Source: LMUY01 sp964657445 (lineage in GTDB: Bacteria; Pseudomonadota; Alphaproteobacteria; Acetobacterales; Acetobacteraceae). From it: a DNA stretch of 58,125 nt. Below the pieces are notes generated by a model. It was not told the DNA's origin. It ran no database searches and worked only from the letters and a program-made list of their open reading frames with translations. The DNA lies in NCBI GenBank assembly GCA_964657445.1, contig CAZZVB010000002.1, positions 1-58,125 on the forward strand. The letters are read 5' to 3'. Made by a program: the position numbers and the translations under genes. This document shows, in pieces, positions 53,824 to 58,125 of the stretch (its first letter is position 1; each line of letters begins with the position of its first letter).

Positions 53824-54212
53824 CAGGTCAGTGGCCCCAACACGGCTTCGATCTTGTCGCGCAACGTCTGGATCGTGAATGGCTTGACGAGGAAATTATT
53901 GACGCCGAACTGCACGGCGCGCTGCACCAGATCCGCATCGCCCCGGCCGGTCAGCATGATGTAGGCAGTCTTGGCGGTCGGCGGATAGAGCCGCACCGCC
54001 CGCAGCAACCCGAGCCCGTCCAGCTTCGGCATGTTGAAGTCACTGATCACGAGGCTGGCAGAGTTGGTGGCGAGCGCCCGCATGCCCGCTTCCCCATCCC
54101 CTGCCTCATCGAACTCCCGAAAGCCCAATTGCTGCAGGCCGCCCCGGATGAGCTGCCGCATGGACGCCTGGTCGTCCACGATCAGGACCCTGACACTTGC
54201 AGCGCTCGGCAT
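53823..54212 (-). CDS. cheY: Chemotaxis response regulator CheY
   Basis: A 129-residue single-domain receiver from the ATG at 54212. VRVLIVDDQASMRQLIRGGL has the acidic pair, SLVISDFNMPKLDGLGLLR has the phosphorylated Asp, AYIMLTGRGD has the switch Thr, and NNFLVKPFTIQTL has the conserved Lys. Phospho-CheY should bind the flagellar switch. The start lies within the 3' end of cheB, a 31-base overlap. The frame is open further upstream to 54716, but that part is a shadow of cheB. Confidence 0.95.
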   Translation of the reverse strand: MPSAASVRVLIVDDQASMRQLIRGGLQQLGFREFDEAGDGEAGMRALATNSASLVISDFNMPKLDGLGLLRAVRLYPPTAKTAYIMLTGRGDADLVQRAVQFGVNNFLVKPFTIQTLRDKIEAVLGPLT

Positions 54213-55234
54213 GCGCGACCTCCTGCATGGCTGGCGGTGAGCAAGGCGGTGGCCACTTGCTGCAGCGGGACTTGTGTCTGCACGGCTCCGAGTTCGTAAG
54301 CAGCTTTCGGCATCCCGTAGACGACGCTGCTGGCCTCGTCCTGCCCGATGGTGGTGGACCCGGCGCGGCGCATCGCGAGCAAGCCCTGCGCGCCATCCGT
54401 CCCCATGCCAGTCAGGATCACGCCCACACTCCGGGCGCCAGCCGACGCGGCGACCGAACCGAACAGCACGTCCACCGAGGGCCGGTGGCCGTTTACGGGG
54501 CCGCCATGCGACAGGCGGCAACGCCACGGCCCAGCGCTGGAACCGGTGACCTCGAGATGGGTCAACCCACCCGGCGCCAGATAGATCTGCCCCGGCAACA
54601 ACGGCGCCCCGTCCGTCGCCTCGCACACCGCCGCCGCGCATGATCGGTCGAGCCGGTTGGCGAAGGAACCCGTGAACGTCGCAGGCATATGCTGCGCGAT
54701 CACCGTGGGCGGGCAATTGGCGGGAAAATTCGCCAGGATCGCCAGCAGCGCCTCAACGCCGCCGGTCGAGGAGCCGATGGCGACAACCATGTTGGCCGGC
54801 TCAAAGCTGCGAGGCGGCGGCGTAGGGCTTGCCTTGCGCGCTGGCCGCACGCGCGCCGAAGCGGCGACGCAGACGATGTCAGCCAGGCGGTCGAAGCCGG
54901 CGTTGTCGCCTAGACGTGGCTTGGCGACGCAATCCACTGCGCCGAGTTCGAGCGCGCGCAACGTCGCATCCGCCCCGCGCTGCGTCAGGCTGGACACCAT
55001 GACGACTGGGAGCGGGCGCAATCGCATCAAACGTTCGAGGAAATCGAGGCCGTTCATCTGCGGCATCTCGATATCGAGTGTGACGACATCGGGATCGAAG
55101 TCCTTGATCGCCTGCCGTGCCTGAAATGGATCTCCGGCTTGCCCCACGACGCTCAGCCTCGGGTCTTCCTCTAGCGCCCGGGTGATGACGGCGCGCATGG
55201 TCGGCGAGTCGTCCACGACGAGGACGCGGATCAT
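54182..55234 (-). CDS. cheB: Chemotaxis methylesterase CheB
   Basis: A 350-residue protein. The N-terminal receiver has RVLVVDDSPTMRAVITRAL, DPDVVTLDIEMPQMNGLDFL and CVAKPRLG. The C-terminal methylesterase/deamidase domain has VAIGSSTGGVEALLAIL with the nucleophilic Ser, IAQHMPATFTGSFANRLDR with the His and ILTGMGTDGAQGL with the Asp. It demethylates chemoreceptors when phosphorylated. It overlaps cheR by 4 bases and cheY by 31. Confidence 0.96.
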   Translation of the reverse strand: MIRVLVVDDSPTMRAVITRALEEDPRLSVVGQAGDPFQARQAIKDFDPDVVTLDIEMPQMNGLDFLERLMRLRPLPVVMVSSLTQRGADATLRALELGAVDCVAKPRLGDNAGFDRLADIVCVAASARVRPARKASPTPPPRSFEPANMVVAIGSSTGGVEALLAILANFPANCPPTVIAQHMPATFTGSFANRLDRSCAAAVCEATDGAPLLPGQIYLAPGGLTHLEVTGSSAGPWRCRLSHGGPVNGHRPSVDVLFGSVAASAGARSVGVILTGMGTDGAQGLLAMRRAGSTTIGQDEASSVVYGMPKAAYELGAVQTQVPLQQVATALLTASHAGGRACRALQVSGS

Positions 55235-56103
55235 GCGGCGACACGCTGGTATGTGGTCACGCCGACATTGGCGAAGCTCATGGCAGCTTCACTGGGCAGA
55301 CGTTCGGAATGACCGAGATAGAGGACGCCGCCCGGTTTCAAAGCCTGCGTGAAACGCGCCGCGATACTGGCCTGGGTCGGCTCGGCAAAATAGATCAGCA
55401 CGTTGCGGCACAGCACCGCGTCAAAACGCTGCTGCATCGGCCATGGCCCGATCAGGTTGAGCGGCCGGAACGCGACGAGTTCGCGCAATGCCTCTCCGAT
55501 CTGCCAGCCGCTCCCGTCACGGACGAACCAGGTGTCGCGCAACGCTGCAGGCAGCAACGCTATGGCTTGGGCGCCGTAACGGCCATCCCGCGCATGAGCC
55601 AAGACGGTTGTGTCGATGTCCGTGGCCAGGATCCGCACGTCCAGTTTCGCAGCACCCGGCAGTAGCCGCAGCACCGTCATGGCGAGCGAATACGGCTCCT
55701 CCCCAGTGGAACACGCAGCGGACCAAAGACGCACCCGGCCGCCCTGTTCCGCGGCGCGCAGCAAGGGTGGCAGGACGACCTCGCGCAGGTGGTCGAAATG
55801 ATGCGGCTCGCGGAAGAAGCGGGTGACGTTCGTAGTCAACGCCTCGATCATGTGGCGCCGTTCGGCCTGCCCACTCGCTCCGTCCAGCAAGGCGCGATAG
55901 TCGCTGAAATGCGTCAGGCCCAAGGAACGCAGCCGTTTGCCGAGGCGTGAGTAGAGCTGGGCTGCCTTGCCATCGTGCAGGATGATGCCCGTCTCGGTCG
56001 CCAGCAGCGCCGCAATGGCGCTGAAATCAGCTTGCGTCAGCACAAATTCACCATCGAGCAGGCTCGGTTTGGCCTGCGGCGTCTCCTGTAAGGTGACGCT
56101 CAT
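55231..56103 (-). CDS. cheR: Chemotaxis protein methyltransferase CheR
   Basis: A 290-residue SAM-dependent methyltransferase that methylates receptor glutamates. The N-terminal all-helical domain has LYSRLGKRLRSLGLTHFSDY. The catalytic domain has TRFFREPHHFDHL, VRLWSAACSTGEEPYSLAMT (SAM motif I), ILATDIDTTVLAHARDGRYG, FDAVLCRNVLIYF and LYLGHSERL. It lies between cheW and cheB with 4-base overlaps on each side. Confidence 0.96.
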   Translation of the reverse strand: MSVTLQETPQAKPSLLDGEFVLTQADFSAIAALLATETGIILHDGKAAQLYSRLGKRLRSLGLTHFSDYRALLDGASGQAERRHMIEALTTNVTRFFREPHHFDHLREVVLPPLLRAAEQGGRVRLWSAACSTGEEPYSLAMTVLRLLPGAAKLDVRILATDIDTTVLAHARDGRYGAQAIALLPAALRDTWFVRDGSGWQIGEALRELVAFRPLNLIGPWPMQQRFDAVLCRNVLIYFAEPTQASIAARFTQALKPGGVLYLGHSERLPSEAAMSFANVGVTTYQRVAA

Positions 56104-56591
56104 GCGGCGGCGGCTTCGACCGCGCCGCCTTCAGCGGGCACCACCAACTCGAGCGATAGCAGGCTCAGCATGCGGTCATCGATGGCCAGCAAACCTTGCA
56201 CAAAACTGCGCATCCGGCTGGAGGCGATATCCGGCGGGGACTGCAACGCTGCATGCGACGCAGTCAGGATGTCGGACACGCCGTCCACCAACAGGCCAAT
56301 GACCTGAGGACCGCCGCCGGGGCGCGCGATCTGGGCGACGATGATGGCGTGGCGTTCCGTAGGCTCGGTCCCTGGAAGGCCAAGGCGCTGCGCCAGATCG
56401 ATGATCGGCAGCACAGTGCCGCGCAGATTGATCACACCGCGCACGAAAGGCGGGGATCGCGGCAGCGGTGTCACTGGCGCCCAGCCGCGGATTTCCCGAA
56501 CGGTCAGGATATCCACGCAAAACTCCTGCTGGCCAACGCGGAACGTGATCAGTTCCATATCCCCATCGCTGGATATTGTGGAATCAAGCAT
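56100..56591 (-). CDS. cheW: Chemotaxis coupling protein CheW
   Basis: A 163-residue CheW. ELITFRVGQQEFCVDILTVR opens the SH3-like fold, REIRGWAPVTPLPRSPPFVR and GVINLRGTVLPIIDLAQRLG are the signature, and VIGLLVDGVSDILTASHAAL follows. It links CheA to receptors. The start overlaps the cheA stop by 8 bases and the end overlaps cheR by 4. A C-terminal Ala-rich tail is unusual but short. Confidence 0.95.
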   Translation of the reverse strand: MLDSTISSDGDMELITFRVGQQEFCVDILTVREIRGWAPVTPLPRSPPFVRGVINLRGTVLPIIDLAQRLGLPGTEPTERHAIIVAQIARPGGGPQVIGLLVDGVSDILTASHAALQSPPDIASSRMRSFVQGLLAIDDRMLSLLSLELVVPAEGGAVEAAAA

Positions 56592-58125
56592 AGGCTTCCC
56601 CTAACACTGGTGGAACGGGCAGACAGTCGGGCTCCGTGCATGCGCCCGCAATGATCGCATCGACGTCGAGGATCAGGGCGACACGGCCATTGCCCATGAT
56701 GGTTGCAGCCGCAACGCCAGCGACAGGGCGGTAATTTGCCTCGAGGCTCTTGATGACGACCTGCTGCTGGCCCTGGATGGCATCGACGATCAGGGCTGCG
56801 CGGCGGCCGCCATCCCCCTCAACCAGCAAGGCGACGCTTCCGGCACTCCAGTCCGGCGCATCCCAGCCAAGCAGCGCAGCGACGCTCAGCAGCGGAAGAT
56901 ACACGCCCCGGATCGCCACGACCGCGCCTTGCTCCCCAAGCGGATGCACATCCTTGGCTGCGGGCTGCAGCGTCTCCAGGATAGCCGTCAATGGGACGAT
57001 CAGCGTTTGTCCGGCGACCGTGACCACCATGCCGTCCAACACCGCAAGCGTCAGCGGCAGGCTCATGGTGAAAGCAGACCCTAAGCCCGGCCGTGAGGCG
57101 ATAGCGATACGGCCGCCCAGTCCCTGTACGCTTCGCCGGACGATATCCATGCCGACGCCGCGCCCGGAAATATCGGACAAAGCAGCCGCGGTCGAGAAAC
57201 CCGGCATGAAGATGAGGTTATCCGTTTCCTCGTCGCTCAAAGTGGCGCCCTCTGGGATCAGGCCCTTTGCCACCGCACTGCTGCGCACCCGCGCACGGTC
57301 GATCCCGGCACCGTCATCCGAGACCTCGATCACGATACGGCCGGAGCGGTGCAGCGCCGCAAGGCGGACCGTGCCTTCCGCGGGCTTGCCGGCGCGCCGC
57401 CGTTCCTCCGGGGACTCAAGTCCGTGATCGATGGCATTGCGGATCATGTGCGTCAGCGGATCTGCCAAGTGCTCGATCACGGTCTTGTCCACCTCGGTGC
57501 TCTCACCGTCGCACACCAGGCGGACCTGCTTGCCCGTCATCGCAGCAACATCGCGCACCAGGCGGGGCATGCGCGCAAAAACCGATTTTACCGGCTGAGC
57601 GCGTATCGCCATGACGCTGTCCTGGATCTCCCGTGTGAGGGCTTCCAGACCGGCGAGCGCGACGCCGGCGGCAGAGGACGTCCCTAACCCGGCAGAGACC
57701 ACACCTTCCGCCAGCATGGCGCCGTTGATGACCAGTTCGCCGACCAGGTCGATAAGCCTGTCCACCCGGTCAAGATCGACACGGATCGTGACCTTTGCCG
57801 CCGGGGCGGACTCCTCCCGCGGGGGAGGCGGCTGGGTGCCGGGCACGGCCGGGGCTTCGGCGGCAAGCCCGCGCAACAGCGCTTCGATATCAGGCTCATC
57901 GCTAGGCACGGGGGCCGGCGCAGTGGGGGCCGCCAGGTCGAAGTCGCAATCACCCTCAACGAATTCGAACACTTCGCGGATCGCTTCGGCAGGCTGTTCG
58001 GTCCGCAAGCTTACGGTCCAGGCGAGATACGCGCCTTCCGGCTCCAGCTCCGCAAGACCAGGCAAGTCACTCGCATCGACGCTGACCGACGCAGTACCCA
58101 ACCGCGCAAGCTCCCTCAGCAACAG
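56584..58125 (-). CDS. cheA: Chemotaxis histidine kinase CheA (5' end outside window)
   Basis: The frame is open to the right edge, so the N-terminal Hpt domain with the phosphorylated His is not in the window. What is seen: a linker, the P3 dimerisation domain (RVDLDRVDRLIDLVGELVIN), the P4 kinase domain with N box PLTHMIRNAIDHGLESPEER, G1 VSDDGAGID and G2 GRGVGMDIVRRSVQGLGGRI. The P5 CheW-like domain starts near MVVTVAGQTLIVPLTAILET. The PAPVPSDEPDIEALL segment before P3 may be a CheY-binding or linker part. It heads the operon. Confidence 0.95.
   Translation of the reverse strand: MLLRELARLGTASVSVDASDLPGLAELEPEGAYLAWTVSLRTEQPAEAIREVFEFVEGDCDFDLAAPTAPAPVPSDEPDIEALLRGLAAEAPAVPGTQPPPPREESAPAAKVTIRVDLDRVDRLIDLVGELVINGAMLAEGVVSAGLGTSSAAGVALAGLEALTREIQDSVMAIRAQPVKSVFARMPRLVRDVAAMTGKQVRLVCDGESTEVDKTVIEHLADPLTHMIRNAIDHGLESPEERRRAGKPAEGTVRLAALHRSGRIVIEVSDDGAGIDRARVRSSAVAKGLIPEGATLSDEETDNLIFMPGFSTAAALSDISGRGVGMDIVRRSVQGLGGRIAIASRPGLGSAFTMSLPLTLAVLDGMVVTVAGQTLIVPLTAILETLQPAAKDVHPLGEQGAVVAIRGVYLPLLSVAALLGWDAPDWSAGSVALLVEGDGGRRAALIVDAIQGQQQVVIKSLEANYRPVAGVAAATIMGNGRVALILDVDAIIAGACTEPDCLPVPPVLGEAYA

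Overview
The window is a GC-rich, densely coding stretch of a draft bacterial chromosome; a run of exactly 100 N at 5079-5178 marks a scaffold gap. Proteins look alphaproteobacterial, most likely Acetobacteraceae or a near relative. The reasons are the block yqeY-dnaG-rpoD divergent from carA-carB-greA, a MntR-type regulator, CopC/PCu(A)C copper genes, a CheD-containing chemotaxis operon, and a helix-turn-helix domain in frame with CarA. The genus is an inference; no rRNA or tRNA gene was found to anchor it.

Layout. 105-3121 (minus): an SDR oxidoreductase, a glutathione S-transferase and two enoyl-CoA hydratase/isomerase-fold proteins. 3309-10055 (plus): a surface-polysaccharide region with a repeat-bearing glycosyltransferase broken by the gap, a GT8-like transferase, a GT32/capsule-type transferase, a secreted beta-helix protein and a methyltransferase; several of these genes are visibly AT-richer than their surroundings. 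10077-15720: a complete Dpp/Opp-type peptide ABC importer in the order ATPase, ATPase, permease, permease, binding protein. 15868-16632: two small exported proteins. 16779-21381: a glycogen-debranching-type enzyme overlapping a GH63/MGH1-like glucosidase. 21485-25700: a copper cluster (DUF2946-like, exported beta-rich protein, PCu(A)C, CopC, CopD-cytochrome c fusion). 25795-28283: GlgX and a small exported protein. 28351-29979: an acyl-CoA ligase. 30031-33849: mntR divergent from a Nramp-like transporter, a 64-residue membrane protein and an OprB-like porin. 33856-35693: a branched-chain-amino-acid-type binding protein and a GNAT acetyltransferase. 35738-39948: rpoD, dnaG, yqeY. 40013-40160: a frameshifted antitoxin remnant. 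40242-46628: carA, carB, greA, threonine ammonia-lyase. 46767-51842: a molybdopterin oxidoreductase, msrB, a second debranching-type enzyme and a 52-residue membrane protein. 51856 to the right edge (minus): a chemotaxis operon read as cheA (cut by the window), cheW, cheR, cheB, cheY, cheD and three poorly characterised genes.

How it fits together. The glycogen/alpha-glucan enzymes at 16779-21381, 25795-27987 and 49441-51609 suggest an organism that stores and remodels glycogen or trehalose-like glucans; a copper cluster sits between two of these blocks. The manganese block has a MntR-box-like palindrome in the divergent promoter region, and a shared 9-mer lies before the porin. The chemotaxis operon is tightly overlapped and ends in a receiver lacking its phospho-accepting aspartate, an Hpt-like helical protein and a small helical protein. 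These form the most credible little-described module here, together with the HTH-CarA fusion, the CopD-cytochrome c-thioredoxin-like fusion and the Nramp homologue with an altered metal site. There is no gene-free stretch longer than 300 bases.
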